This document shows, in pieces, positions 55,116 through 64,000 of a stretch of DNA of 64,000 nucleotides. This DNA comes from Branchiibius hedensis (GTDB lineage: Bacteria; Actinomycetota; Actinomycetes; Actinomycetales; Dermatophilaceae). Numbering within the stretch: position 1 is the first letter of the stretch; each line of letters starts with the position of its first letter. The translations under genes were made by a program, and so were the position numbers. The notes under the pieces are model-generated. The model ran no database searches, was not told the DNA's origin, and saw nothing but the letters and a program-made list of their open reading frames with translations. The stretch is from assembly GCF_900108585.1 (NCBI RefSeq), contig NZ_UESZ01000001.1, positions 1,054,001 through 1,118,000 of the forward strand, in the 5' to 3' direction.

Positions 55116-56492
55116 TCAGGCGTCCAGGTCGCCGGCGCTGGCCCGGACCTGCTCCAACCAGGCGCTGCGGGCTGCGAGGGCTTCCTGCAGTTCCTTCACC
55201 TTCTTGTCGTTGCCTGCGGCAACCGCTTTGTCCAACTGCTTCTGCACGTCGGCCAGGCCCTTCTCCAACTGCTCCACCATCGACCGGGCGCGGGCGGTGA
55301 TCTCCGGGTCGGTGCGCTTCCACTTGTTCTGCTCGGCGTCCCGGACGGCTTGCTCGATGCGGCGCATCCCGCGCTCGATACGGTCCATGTCCTTGCGCGG
55401 CACCTTGCCCGCGGCATCCCAGGCGTCCTGGATCGGTCGCAAGGCCGCCTTGGCGGCGTCGACGTCCTTGACCTTGCCGTCTGCGGGCACGATCTTCTGT
55501 GCCTTGGCCAGCAGGTCCTCCTTGACCTTCAGGTTCGCTTCGAACTCCTCGTTCTCGGCGGCGACCACGGCGTCCTTGGCGTTGAAGAACGCGTCCTGGG
55601 CGGCCTTGAACTGCGCCCACAACGCGTCATCCTCGGAGCGGGAAGCCCGACCGGCCTTCTTCCACTCACCCATCAACCGCTTGAAGGCGCCGGCGGTGGC
55701 GTTCCAGTCCGTCGAGGTGGACAGTTGCTGAGCTTCAGCGACCAGTTTGGTCTTGGTCGCCTTGGCCTCACCGTGCTCCTGGTCGAGTTTGGCGAAGAAG
55801 TTGCGCCGGGTCTTGTCGAAGCCGTTGCGGGCGTGGCTGAACCGAGTCCACAGCGCGCTCTCCACGTCCTTGTCCAGGCGGGCGCCGCTGCGCTGCGCGG
55901 TCTTCCACTCATCGAGCAGCTCGCGCATCCGGCTGGTCGCGGACTTCCACTGCATCCGCTCGGGCGCGGTGGCGGCGAGCGCTTCCGCCTCGACGACCAG
56001 CTTCTCGCGGTCTTCGGCGGCCTGGGCCTTGGCCGCGGCACGAGCCTCACCCTCGACCTGACCTTTAACGGCTAACGCGGTCGCAATCTGCTCCACGAGG
56101 CCGTCGAGGGCCGCCAGGTCACCCACGACGTGCGCTTCGGCCACCTGTGTGCGCAGGGCGGCGAGTTGCTGCTGGCCGCTGGCGGTCGACAGGTCGGTCT
56201 GGGTGACCCGCTGCAGCAGCAATCGCGCCGAACCGGCCAGCTCGTCGTACTTGCGCGCGAAGAACGCGATGGCCTCTTGCGGGGTCGCATCCGGATAGGT
56301 GCCGACCTCACGCTCACCGTCCGGGGTGCGGACCATCACCACACCCTCGTCGGTCACCCGGCCGAACGATGCCGCATCGCTGGTGGGCGCCGCCGTGGCC
56401 GTCACGGTCGGGCCTGCCGCGGCAACCGGGGCGATACTCGCCGGGGAGGGCCGAGGAGCAGGTGGCGTGGGCTTCGGAGCGTCGGAAGACAT
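55116..56492 (-). CDS. DUF349 repeat protein
   Basis: This 458-aa protein begins with an Ala/Pro-rich disordered segment (1-40), then a small region GVVMVRTPDGEREVGTYPDA, followed by a long alpha-helical part (about 85-458). That part contains several DUF349 repeats, recognised by W-rich spacing such as LWTRFSHARNGFDKTRRNFF (about 238-257), LMGEWKKAGR and LWAQFKAAQDAFF. Coiled coils are likely throughout. The function is unknown; proteins of this family are cytoplasmic. The start is the ATG at 56492. Confidence 0.83.
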   Translation of the reverse strand: MSSDAPKPTPPAPRPSPASIAPVAAAGPTVTATAAPTSDAASFGRVTDEGVVMVRTPDGEREVGTYPDATPQEAIAFFARKYDELAGSARLLLQRVTQTDLSTASGQQQLAALRTQVAEAHVVGDLAALDGLVEQIATALAVKGQVEGEARAAAKAQAAEDREKLVVEAEALAATAPERMQWKSATSRMRELLDEWKTAQRSGARLDKDVESALWTRFSHARNGFDKTRRNFFAKLDQEHGEAKATKTKLVAEAQQLSTSTDWNATAGAFKRLMGEWKKAGRASRSEDDALWAQFKAAQDAFFNAKDAVVAAENEEFEANLKVKEDLLAKAQKIVPADGKVKDVDAAKAALRPIQDAWDAAGKVPRKDMDRIERGMRRIEQAVRDAEQNKWKRTDPEITARARSMVEQLEKGLADVQKQLDKAVAAGNDKKVKELQEALAARSAWLEQVRASAGDLDA

Positions 56493-56613
56493 CAGATGAC
56501 CTTTGTGTCGGTGAAAGAGCGCCTGCGGGGTTGTCAGTTCCCCGCCGCCAGCCAGTCTAGGCCGGGCGTGGCCCCGCTCACGTGGGTTGGGCGTACGGCT
56601 ACGCTCGATCATC

Positions 56614-57306
56614 GTGCTGCTCTATGCCATCCCGGCTCCCGTGTTCGGGACCAACTGCTACGTGCTGGGTACCGGTGTCGGGCAGGAGTGCGTGGTCGTG
56701 GATCCCGGGATCGGGGTCTACGAGCCGCTGATGGAGCTGCTGCGCGAGCAGAAACTCAAGCCGACTGCCGTCCTGCTGACGCACGGCCACCTGGACCACA
56801 CCTACAGCGTGACGCCGGTGTGCGGCGGCACGATCGGTGCCTACATCCATTCTGAGGATCGCTACCGGTTGGTCGATCCGCTGGCCGAAGTCGGTCCGCA
56901 GCTGTTGATGGGTCTGGAGCAGCAGTTCGGTCAGCGGGCCACGTGGGCGCAGCCAGACGACGTACGGGAAATCGGTGACGGGCAAACTCTCGAACTGGCG
57001 GGCCTCACGTTCGACGTACGACATGCGCCGGGTCACACCGAAGGCAGCGTGATCTTCGGTCTGGGGGTCGTCCCCGACCAGGTCGCTGACTCCGGTCTGG
57101 CCCGCACCGCCCTGTCCGGAGACGTCCTGTTCGCGGGATCCATCGGCCGCACCGACCTACCGGGCGGCTCGCACCCCGCGATGCTCGAGTCGCTGCGCAC
57201 GGTTGTCCTTCCCCTGGCGGACGCGACACTCGTCCTGCCCGGTCATGGCAGCGCAACAACCATGGCGAACGAACGCGCCACCAACCCCTACCTACAGGGT
57301 CTGTAG
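56614..57306 (+). CDS. MBL-fold metallo-hydrolase (glyoxalase II-like)
   Basis: This 230-aa protein has the metallo-beta-lactamase motif THGHLDH (about residues 55-61), later ligands APGHTEGS (about 137) and SGDVLFAGSIGRTDLPGG, and the final LPGHGSATTMANER. The pattern resembles glyoxalase II and related hydrolases. I prefer the GTG at 56614 over upstream starts. It is divergent from the DUF349 gene. Confidence 0.86.
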   Translation: MLLYAIPAPVFGTNCYVLGTGVGQECVVVDPGIGVYEPLMELLREQKLKPTAVLLTHGHLDHTYSVTPVCGGTIGAYIHSEDRYRLVDPLAEVGPQLLMGLEQQFGQRATWAQPDDVREIGDGQTLELAGLTFDVRHAPGHTEGSVIFGLGVVPDQVADSGLARTALSGDVLFAGSIGRTDLPGGSHPAMLESLRTVVLPLADATLVLPGHGSATTMANERATNPYLQGL

Positions 57307-57337
57307 CCCCCTGGAAAAGCCCCAGTAGGCTCGGGCG

Positions 57338-57895
57338 GTGCCGCCTCCCCGCCGTTCGGACATTGCCACCGTGGAACTGATCGGTGGCATCGAGAAGCGA
57401 GAGCTTGTCCTTGCCGACCCGGATCCGGACTGGCCGCGGATTTTCCAGATCCACGAATACCGCATCCGAACTGCGCTGGGCAGTACAGCCGTGTCGGTTG
57501 AGCACATCGGCTCGACGGCGGTCCCGGGACTCGCGGCCAAGCCGATCATCGACATCCTCGTGCTGGTCCATGACATCACGGCGGAGGAGGACTATCTGCC
57601 GCCACTGGTCAACGCGGGATATGTCGTCCGCGTCCGCGAGCCGGGGCACCGGTTAGTGCGAACGCCGAGCCTGGACACGCACGTGCACATCTTGCAGGTG
57701 GGTGACCCCGCTGCAGCCGACTATCTGCTGCTGCGGGACCACCTTCGCACCGATGAGGCCGACCGTCTGCTGTACGAGCGCGTCAAACGGGACCTGTTGG
57801 CTCGGAGTTGGGAGGACATGAACGCCTACGCCGATGCCAAGACCGAGGTCATCGCGGCGATCAAGCAGCGGGCGCGCGAGGGCCGCTTGCAGTAG
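57338..57895 (+). CDS. GrpB family protein (nucleotidyltransferase-like)
   Basis: This 185-aa protein has the GrpB/UPF0157 pattern: VEHIGSTAVPGLAAKPIIDI (about 51-70) and a mid block HVHILQVGD followed by RDHLRTDEADRLLYERVKR. The fold resembles nucleotidyltransferases; a CoA-related or dephospho-CoA role was proposed for some members, but activity here is not known. GTG start at 57338. Confidence 0.85.
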   Translation: MPPPRRSDIATVELIGGIEKRELVLADPDPDWPRIFQIHEYRIRTALGSTAVSVEHIGSTAVPGLAAKPIIDILVLVHDITAEEDYLPPLVNAGYVVRVREPGHRLVRTPSLDTHVHILQVGDPAAADYLLLRDHLRTDEADRLLYERVKRDLLARSWEDMNAYADAKTEVIAAIKQRAREGRLQ

Positions 57896-58061
57896 TTCGG
57901 TTATCTGCACTTACTCGGACGTTTGCGGCGGTGATTTCCGAGTTAGTGCCGATTGCCGAGTATCTGACGGCTACGGCGGCCGACCGTTTTGCTCTTCGTG
58001 GCCCGCAGCGGCGAGCATGGAGCACGAGCACAGAACCAACGGATGAGGACACCGACGCATC

Positions 58062-59405
58062 ATGGCCAGCAAGGTCACGCCAATCAGCGGCTTCCAGGAA
58101 TGGTTGCCGGCCCAGCGCATCGCCGAGCAGTACGTGCTCGACACCATCCGCGAGGTTTTCGAACTGCACGGCTTCGCCTCGATCAACACCCGTGCGGTGG
58201 AGCCCGTCGACCGGCTCGCCGGCCAGGGCGAGGACGCCGACAAAGAGATCTACGGCGTACGTCGATTGGCCGCCGAAGCGGGTGAGCCCACCGAACTGGG
58301 CCTGCACTTCGACCTGACCGTGCCGTTCAGCCGGTACGTCGTGGAGAACGCCGGGAAGCTGACCTTCCCGTTCCGCCGCTATCAGATCCAGCCCGCCTGG
58401 CGCGGTGAGCGCCCGCAGCGCGGCCGCTACCGCGAGTTCATCCAGGCCGACGTCGACATCGTCGACACCGGCGAGTTGCCCTTCCACTACGAGGTCGAAC
58501 TGCCGCTGGTCATCGCCGACGTCTTCAGCCGGTTGCCGGTCGGGGAGTACGTGATCCTGGTCAACAACCGCAAGATCTGCGAGGGCTTCTACCGGGGCCT
58601 GGGCATCGAGGATGTCGTGCAGACGCTGCGCACCATCGACAAGCTGGACAAGATCGGCGCCGACGGCGTGACCAAGGTGCTGGGCGAGCAGGGGCTGAGC
58701 GCCGAGCAGATCCGGCAGTGCCTGGCGTTGGCGCAGATCTCCAGCACCGACACCTCCTTCGCCGACGAGGTCCGCGCGCTCGGGGTCAGTCACCCGCTGC
58801 TGGACGAAGGACTGGAGCAGCTCACCGCGATCATGGCCGTCGCCGGTGAGCTGGCACCCGGCGTCCTGCGCGCGGAGCTGAAGATCGCCCGTGGTCTGGA
58901 CTACTACACCGGCACGGTCTACGAGACGTTGCTGTTGCGCCAACCGGAGTACGGCTCGATCTGTTCCGGGGGCCGGTACGACGCCCTGGCCTCGGACGGC
59001 AAACGCACCTATCCGGGGGTCGGGATCTCGATCGGGGTCTCGCGGCTGCTGGGTCTGCTGATCGGCGAGGAGGGTCTGACCGCTTCCCGGGAGACCCCGG
59101 TCGCGGTGCTGGTGGCGGTGAACGACGAAGCGCAGCGGACGGATTCGATGCGGATCGCCACGGCGTTGCGGACCCGCGGTATCAACACCTTGGTGGCGCC
59201 GAAGGCCGCGAAGTTCGGTAAGCAGATCCAGTTCGCCGACCGGCGCGGGATCCCGTTCGTGTGGTTCCCGGGCGCGGGCGAGGCCGGTCAGGACCAGGTC
59301 AAGGACATCCGCAGCGGTGAGCAGGTCGACGCCGACCCGGGGTCCTGGTCGCCTGATCAGCAGGACCTGCGACCGACGCTGGTCAGCCCGGACTCAGTCG
59401 GCTGA
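58062..59405 (+). CDS. hisS: Histidine--tRNA ligase
   Basis: This 447-aa class II synthetase has motif 2 RRYQIQPAWRGERPQRGRYR (about residues 106-125), the histidine motifs LKIARGLDYYTGTVYE (about 274-289) and CSGGRYDAL, and a C-terminal anticodon domain (about 345-430). It is of the type common in Actinobacteria. ATG at 58062 with GGATGAGG upstream. Its last 12 nt overlap the end of the convergent gene. Confidence 0.95.
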   Translation: MASKVTPISGFQEWLPAQRIAEQYVLDTIREVFELHGFASINTRAVEPVDRLAGQGEDADKEIYGVRRLAAEAGEPTELGLHFDLTVPFSRYVVENAGKLTFPFRRYQIQPAWRGERPQRGRYREFIQADVDIVDTGELPFHYEVELPLVIADVFSRLPVGEYVILVNNRKICEGFYRGLGIEDVVQTLRTIDKLDKIGADGVTKVLGEQGLSAEQIRQCLALAQISSTDTSFADEVRALGVSHPLLDEGLEQLTAIMAVAGELAPGVLRAELKIARGLDYYTGTVYETLLLRQPEYGSICSGGRYDALASDGKRTYPGVGISIGVSRLLGLLIGEEGLTASRETPVAVLVAVNDEAQRTDSMRIATALRTRGINTLVAPKAAKFGKQIQFADRRGIPFVWFPGAGEAGQDQVKDIRSGEQVDADPGSWSPDQQDLRPTLVSPDSVG

Positions 59406-60017
59406 CACCCCTGGCACCGCGCGGCGTAAGCCCAACTGCGCCAGTCGGAGGTCGGCCAGGCCGCGCACGGCAGTGGGGTCGGCATGCTGCCAGGCGCCCA
59501 CGGGGTCCGGATGCACCGCGAGCAACGAGGCCGGCTTGGAACTCTCCAGGGCGTCCCACGCCAGGAGAGTGTCGCCGCCGGGCATCTGCATCCGCCGCTT
59601 CGCCACCGACGCGCGGCGCACCCACGGCAACCGCAGCCCCAGCCACAGCATCACGGCCACGAAGATCGAGCTGAGCGCGATCGTCGCGGCCAGCAACCAG
59701 CCGAGCCGGTCGATGTTGACGGCGAAGGTCTGCCCGGCGTCCCGGACGCTGATGCCTGCGCCGGCAGCGGACTGGAACGGCTCCTGCAGGCTGGACCCCA
59801 CCAGCGGGATGTCGCTCGCTTTCTGGGCCAACGTGCGCATCTGCTCATCGAACGTCGACCCGCCGTCCCGCATCTGCCGCCCCGCGTCCGCGAGGTCACG
59901 CATGCGCGCCCCGACGGTCCAGGCCAGCCAGCACAACACGACGCTCCACACCAATAGCAGGACGTCGATGACGATTTGGATCGTGCGCCGGGTGGGGGTG
60001 TTGGAGTACAGCGTCAC
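59394..60017 (-). CDS. Membrane protein of unknown function
   Basis: This 207-aa protein has a first helix at about 14-35 and a second at about 105-128, separated by about 70 residues of extracytoplasmic sequence ([14 protein letters not shown]). A C-terminal cytoplasmic tail follows, rich in Arg and Leu. GTG start at 60017 with GGGAGG upstream. It is a single gene between hisS and xerD. The family is not recognised. Confidence 0.7.
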   Translation of the reverse strand: MTLYSNTPTRRTIQIVIDVLLLVWSVVLCWLAWTVGARMRDLADAGRQMRDGGSTFDEQMRTLAQKASDIPLVGSSLQEPFQSAAGAGISVRDAGQTFAVNIDRLGWLLAATIALSSIFVAVMLWLGLRLPWVRRASVAKRRMQMPGGDTLLAWDALESSKPASLLAVHPDPVGAWQHADPTAVRGLADLRLAQLGLRRAVPGVSAD

Positions 60018-60095
60018 GGCAACCTCCGGGAGGACAGGGACCGGACACGCCGGACCGGTTGTGCTGCGAACCTAGCGCAGTACCCGCGGCGGACA

Positions 60096-61028
60096 ATGGG
60101 CACCGTGGTGACCCTTCTGGAACGCGCAGCGGGCGGCTGGTTGGACCATCTGCGCGTGGAGCGCGGCGTGTCGGTCCACACCCTGCGGGCCTACCGCCGC
60201 GACCTGGGCCGGTACGCCGAGTACCTCACCAGTCGTGGGGTGAGCGACCCCGCGGCCGTCGCCGAACGCGACATCAGCGATTTCCTGGCGGCGCTGCGCG
60301 AAGGGGACGCCGACCACCCGCCCCTGGCGGCCAGCAGCGCCGCCCGCACCCTGGTCGCGGTCCGCGGTTTCCACAAATTCCTGGCGCTGGAAGGCGACAC
60401 TCAGCAGAACGTCGCGGCCGCCGTACAGCCCCCTCGTCCGCCGGCGCGGTTGCCCAAGGCGATCAGCATCGACGAGGTCGAGCGGTTGCTGTCGGTAGCC
60501 AGCACCGGTGACACCCCGGCCGCATTACGTGACCGGGCGTTGCTGGAGTTGCTCTACGGCGTCGGCGCTCGGGTCAGCGAGGCGACCGGACTGGACGTCG
60601 ACGACGTGGACCTGGAGCAGGATCTGGTGCGGGTCTTCGGCAAGGGCGGCAAGGAACGCCTCATTCCGTTGGGGCAGTATGCCAAAGAGGCGCTGATCGC
60701 CTACCTGGTGCGGGCGCGACCGGTCCTGGTCGCGGGCGGTAAGGGCACGCCGGCGTTGTTTGTGAACCAACGCGGCGGCCGGTTGTCGCGGCAGTCGGTG
60801 TGGAACATCATCCAGGCCTGCGGGCAGCGCGCCGATCTGGACGCCCACCTGAGCCCGCACACGTTGCGGCACTCCTTCGCGACCCACTTGCTCGACGGTG
60901 GCGCGGACGTGCGGGTCGTGCAGGAACTCCTGGGTCACGCCTCGGTCACGACCACCCAGATCTACACGATGGTCAGTGCCACCCACCTGCGCGAAGTGTT
61001 CGCGGCGGCCCATCCCCGGGCCCGGTGA
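60096..61028 (+). CDS. xerD: Site-specific tyrosine recombinase XerD
   Basis: This 310-aa protein has a SAM-like N-terminal domain (about 10-95, with [16 protein letters not shown]) and a catalytic domain with the R in [11 protein letters not shown] (about 158), K in [12 protein letters not shown] (about 190), [13 protein letters not shown] (about 254-266), [14 protein letters not shown] and the nucleophile Tyr (about 289). It resolves chromosome dimers. ATG at 60096. Adjacent to parA/scpAB, a usual actinobacterial order. Confidence 0.93.
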   Translation: MGTVVTLLERAAGGWLDHLRVERGVSVHTLRAYRRDLGRYAEYLTSRGVSDPAAVAERDISDFLAALREGDADHPPLAASSAARTLVAVRGFHKFLALEGDTQQNVAAAVQPPRPPARLPKAISIDEVERLLSVASTGDTPAALRDRALLELLYGVGARVSEATGLDVDDVDLEQDLVRVFGKGGKERLIPLGQYAKEALIAYLVRARPVLVAGGKGTPALFVNQRGGRLSRQSVWNIIQACGQRADLDAHLSPHTLRHSFATHLLDGGADVRVVQELLGHASVTTTQIYTMVSATHLREVFAAAHPRAR

Positions 61029-61097
61029 TCCGGCGAGTCCTGCATTAGGGTTGGGGCGATCGGCGCGACGCCGAACGATCACGACCCGGGAGTGTTG

Positions 61098-61952
61098 GTG
61101 TCCAAGAAGGAGAAGCTCGGCCCGACCGGCCGCCCCCTACCGTCCTTCCCGATTCCGCGGCCGCTGGCGCAGCACGGTCCGGCGCGGATCATCGCGATGT
61201 GCAACCAGAAGGGCGGCGTCGGCAAGACCACCAGCACCATCAACCTGGGTGCCGCACTGGCCGAATACGGCCGCAAGGTGCTGCTCGTGGACTTCGACCC
61301 CCAGGGTGCGCTGTCGGTCGGGCTCGGAGTGCCGACCCACGAGCTGGACACCACCGTCTACAACCTGCTGGTCGAGCGTGGGCACGACATCCACGACGTC
61401 ATCCAGCCCACGAACACCCCCGGCCTGGACGTGCTGCCGGCCAATATCGACCTGTCCGCGGCCGAGGTGCAACTGGTCAACGAGGTCGCCCGGGAGATGG
61501 TGCTGGCCCGGGTGCTGCGACCGGTCGCCGACGAGTACGACGTGATCCTGATCGACTGCCAGCCCTCCCTCGGTCTGTTGACGGTCAACGCCCTCACCGC
61601 CGCGCATGGCGTACTGATCCCGTTGGAGTGCGAGTTCTTCGCGATGCGCGGGGTGGCGCTGCTGATCGACACCATCGACAAGGTCACCGACCGTCTCAAC
61701 CCGCGTCTGGAGATCGACGGCATCCTGGCCACGATGTACGACGGGCGCACCCTGCACAGCCGTGACGTGCTCGCCTCCGTGGTGGATCACTTCGGGGACA
61801 AGGTCTTTCACACTGTGATCGGGCGCACGGTGAAATTCCCCGACGCCACGTTGGCCGCGCAGCCGATCACCGCGTACGCCTCCTCGCACGGTTCAGCGGA
61901 GGCCTACCGGCAGTTGGCCCGCGAGCTGATCGCGCGCGGCGCGGCGGCGTGA
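61098..61952 (+). CDS. ParA/Soj-type ATPase
   Basis: This 284-aa P-loop ATPase has the deviant Walker A NQKGGVGKTTST (about 35-46, with two lysines), DFDPQGALSVGL (about 66-77) and IDCQPSLGLLTVNAL (about 153-167). As in other Actinobacteria, this copy lies between xerD and scpA and may help chromosome organisation with ScpAB; no parB is next to it. GTG at 61098 with GGGAG upstream is preferred over GTG 61092. Confidence 0.88.
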   Translation: MSKKEKLGPTGRPLPSFPIPRPLAQHGPARIIAMCNQKGGVGKTTSTINLGAALAEYGRKVLLVDFDPQGALSVGLGVPTHELDTTVYNLLVERGHDIHDVIQPTNTPGLDVLPANIDLSAAEVQLVNEVAREMVLARVLRPVADEYDVILIDCQPSLGLLTVNALTAAHGVLIPLECEFFAMRGVALLIDTIDKVTDRLNPRLEIDGILATMYDGRTLHSRDVLASVVDHFGDKVFHTVIGRTVKFPDATLAAQPITAYASSHGSAEAYRQLARELIARGAAA

Positions 61953-62863
61953 CCGAGACCGGCGTGGCCGAGACCGACGTGACGTCGGAGTCGGCCCCGG
62001 CGGAAACACCCGGCGGGGTCATCACCCGGCGCGGCGCGGCCCCGTTCGAGGTGCACCTGGACGTCTTCTCCGGCCCGTTCGAGTTGCTGCTCGGTCTGAT
62101 CTCCAAACACAAACTCGACGTCACCGAAGTCGCGATCTCCAAGGTCACCGACGAGTTCATCGCGCACATCCGGGCCGGCCGGCAGGACTCGGCCTGGGAC
62201 CTGGACCAGGCCTCGGAGTTCCTGTTGATCGCCGCGACGCTGCTGGACATCAAGGCGGCGTCGTTGCTGCCCGCCAGCGGCGACCTCGACGATGAGGATC
62301 TGGCGCTGATCGAGGCGCGCGACCTGCTCTTCGCGCGGCTGCTGCAATACCGCGCGTTCAAGGAGGTCGCTAGCTTCCTGGACGAACGCTCGCTGGTGCA
62401 CGGCCGGATGACCGCCCGGCAGGCCGGTTTGGAGGAGCAGTTCGCCTCCTTGCTGCCGGAACTGGTCATCACCATCACCCCCGAGCAGTTGGCCAAGATC
62501 GCCGCCCGCGCCCTCACGCCCAAACCGGTGCCAGTCGTGGGGTTGGAGCACCTGCACGCATCGCAGGTGTCCGTGCGCGAGCAGGCCGCGATCGTCGTGG
62601 ACCGGTTGCGCGCGGCGGGGACGGCGTCCTTCCGGGATCTGGTGCGTGACGCGGACAGCACGCTGGTCATCGTGGCGCGGTTCCTGGCGCTGCTGGAGTT
62701 GTTCAAGGAGGCCGCGATCGCCTTCGACCAGGAGGAATCGCTGGGGGAGCTGACCGTGCGATGGACCGGGCACGAGGGTGCGGTCACCGTGAGTGCGGAA
62801 TTCGACGAGACCGACGATTCGGCAGATCCGGCTCCGGCGCAGGACAATGGCAGCCATGAGTGA
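61949..62863 (+). CDS. scpA: Segregation and condensation protein A
   Basis: This 304-aa kleisin has the N-terminal FEVHLDVFSGPFELLLGLIS block (about residues 31-50), ISKVTDEFIAHI and EFLLIAATLLDIKAASLLP, and a C-terminal winged helix (about 215-275) that contacts the SMC head. GTG overlaps the parA stop (GTGA); the stop lies beyond the scpB ATG by 5 nt. It forms the SMC-ScpAB complex. Confidence 0.94.
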   Translation: MTETGVAETDVTSESAPAETPGGVITRRGAAPFEVHLDVFSGPFELLLGLISKHKLDVTEVAISKVTDEFIAHIRAGRQDSAWDLDQASEFLLIAATLLDIKAASLLPASGDLDDEDLALIEARDLLFARLLQYRAFKEVASFLDERSLVHGRMTARQAGLEEQFASLLPELVITITPEQLAKIAARALTPKPVPVVGLEHLHASQVSVREQAAIVVDRLRAAGTASFRDLVRDADSTLVIVARFLALLELFKEAAIAFDQEESLGELTVRWTGHEGAVTVSAEFDETDDSADPAPAQDNGSHE

Positions 62864-63458
62864 GGTGGAGCAGGAGGAGACCCCGGTCCTGGACCTGACG
62901 TCCCTGCCGGGTGGCCGCCGCGCTGCACTGGAAGCGGTCCTCATGGTCATCGACCAGCCGATCAGTGCCGCCGAACTCGCCGAAGCCCTTGAGCTGGATC
63001 CCGCGGACGTGACCGCGGATCTCGAAGCGCTCGCTAGCGAGTACGCCGAGGCGGACCGCGGTTTTGCGTTGCGCAGCATCAACGGCGGCTGGCGGATCTA
63101 CAGCCGCGGGGACCTGGCGCCGGTCGTGGAGAAGTTCCTGCTGGATGGTCAGCAGGCCAAGCTCACCCAGGCCTCGCTCGAGACGCTTGCCGTCATCGCC
63201 TACCGGCAACCGGTCTCCCGGGCCCGGATCAGCGCGGTCCGCGGCGTCAACGTGGACGGCGTCGTGCGCACCCTGCTCACCCGCGGCCTGATCACCGAGG
63301 TCGGTGAGGACGGTGAGGGCGGCGCGACGCTGTACGGCACGACCACCTTCTTCCTGCAACGCATGGGGTTGTCCTCGCTGGACGAACTCCCGCCGCTGGC
63401 GCCTTACCTGCCGCCAGCCCATGTGATCGACGAACTGATCGAACAAGGACACGGATGA
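62856..63458 (+). CDS. scpB: Segregation and condensation protein B
   Basis: This 200-aa protein consists of two winged-helix domains (about 20-95 and 100-175) with ALEAVLMVIDQPISAAELAEA and the closing block LAVIAYRQPVSRARISAVRG (about 122-141). It binds ScpA. ATG at 62856; an ATG at 62847 is possible. The stop overlaps the rluB start (ATGA). Confidence 0.93.
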   Translation: MSEVEQEETPVLDLTSLPGGRRAALEAVLMVIDQPISAAELAEALELDPADVTADLEALASEYAEADRGFALRSINGGWRIYSRGDLAPVVEKFLLDGQQAKLTQASLETLAVIAYRQPVSRARISAVRGVNVDGVVRTLLTRGLITEVGEDGEGGATLYGTTTFFLQRMGLSSLDELPPLAPYLPPAHVIDELIEQGHG

Positions 63459-64000
63459 CGCCCCCGAAGAAGAAAGCAACCAGCGGCCGGGGCAAACCGG
63501 CCGGGCGGTCGTCTGCTCCCAAGCGCGGCGGCAAGCCCACCGCGAAGAAGGCGCAGCAGCCCGCCAAACCGAAGCAGCCCGCCAAGGATGTGCACGACCC
63601 CGACGGCGTGCGGCTGCAGAAGCTGCTCGCCGCCGCTGGTGTCGGTAGCCGGCGCGCCTGCGAGGAGTTGATCGTGGCCGGCCGGGTCATGGTCGATGAC
63701 CAGGTCGTCACCGAGCTCGGCGTGCGCGTCGACCCCGACAAGCAGGTCGTGCACGTCGACGGCGACCGGGTCCAACTGGATGCCTCCCGGGTCTACCTGG
63801 CCTTCAACAAACCGCTCGGCGTGGTCTCCACGATGAGCGACGACATGGGTCGCGACTCGGTGGGCCAGTTCGTCGACCAGCGCAAGGAGCGCCTCTTCCA
63901 CGTGGGCCGGCTCGACGCCGACACCGAGGGGCTGCTGCTGCTCACCAACGACGGTGAGCTGGCCAACCGACTGCAACACCCGTCGTACGGCGTGCCGAAG
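63455..64000 (+). CDS. rluB: Pseudouridine synthase RluB (partial, runs off window)
   Basis: The visible 182 codons start with a Lys/Pro/Ala-rich tail (about 1-48), then an S4 RNA-binding domain (about 52-105, RLQKLLAAAGVGSRRACEEL) and the start of the catalytic domain with the active-site block VGRLDADTEGLLLLTNDGEL (Asp in the RLD motif, about residue 154). It modifies 23S rRNA. It sits after scpB as in most bacteria. ATGA overlap with scpB. Confidence 0.9.
   Translation, partial: MTPPKKKATSGRGKPAGRSSAPKRGGKPTAKKAQQPAKPKQPAKDVHDPDGVRLQKLLAAAGVGSRRACEELIVAGRVMVDDQVVTELGVRVDPDKQVVHVDGDRVQLDASRVYLAFNKPLGVVSTMSDDMGRDSVGQFVDQRKERLFHVGRLDADTEGLLLLTNDGELANRLQHPSYGVPK

Noticed and set aside
55114-55620. 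N-terminal extension of the M18 aminopeptidase frame
   Set aside because: It overlaps the DUF349 coding region in another frame and the first family-like residues begin at the ATG at 55113.
57896-58061. RNA gene between the GrpB gene and hisS
   Set aside because: The 166-nt gap shows no convincing stem structure or known RNA motif; it likely holds only the hisS promoter.

Overview
The window is high-GC DNA, coding-dense on both strands, with many GTG starts and 4-nt ATGA/GTGA gene overlaps. Its housekeeping order (thrS, HIT protein, PI-phosphate synthase, PI-mannoside acyltransferase, pimA, pdxS, pdxT, yebC, ruvCAB, yajC, secDF, apt, rel, hisS, then xerD, parA, scpA, scpB, rluB) is the one known from Actinomycetota such as Mycobacterium. 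The presence of pimA/patA, an F420-type Ddn-like protein and NnaR supports an actinobacterium. A Micrococcales lineage near Dermatophilaceae/Dermacoccaceae is my inference, not something the sequence proves.

Region by region. 1-5969: a nitrogen-catabolic locus. A minus-strand operon (class II amidotransferase, RpiR-type regulator, start of a membrane protein) faces a plus-strand operon (glutamine-synthetase-like ligase, amidohydrolase, APC permease). 6049-9990: a secreted protein, pabB, pabC, a PGPGW membrane protein and a membrane protein cut at its 3' end. 9991-17551: an accessory island with an IS256 element, a two-gene copper-type operon behind a CsoR-like operator, an IS21 element, and an IS481 element that was cut by IS21 and invaded by a second IS481. 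The island ends exactly at the CCA end of tRNA-Val(CAC). 17552-20282: the tRNA, a TfoX-like protein, a DoxX protein, a DoxX remnant and a secreted phytase-type esterase.

20518-33345: thrS, then a phosphatidylinositol-mannoside operon (pgsA, patA, pimA, LemA-like gene), then pdxS and pdxT separated by a phosphatase and a MoxR/VWA pair; the MoxR gene carries a 1-nt frameshift. 33342-42951: nitrate assimilation, with narK divergent from nirB-nirD-nnaR and a 1274-aa nitrate reductase fused to a flavin reductase module. 43048-52856: yebC, ruvC-ruvA-ruvB, yajC-secD-secF, apt, rel. 52880-57895: small membrane and secreted proteins, an M18 aminopeptidase with a DUF349 protein, an MBL hydrolase and a GrpB protein. 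58062-64000: hisS, a membrane protein, xerD, parA, scpA, scpB, and the 5' part of rluB running off the window.

Nitrogen is the linking theme: the left locus appears to release nitrogen from gamma-glutamylated amines, and the narK/nir/nas locus reduces nitrate to ammonium. The most unusual parts are the split-FluG/EgtC-like cluster at the left, the nested IS island at the tRNA with its copper operon, and the fused nitrate reductase.
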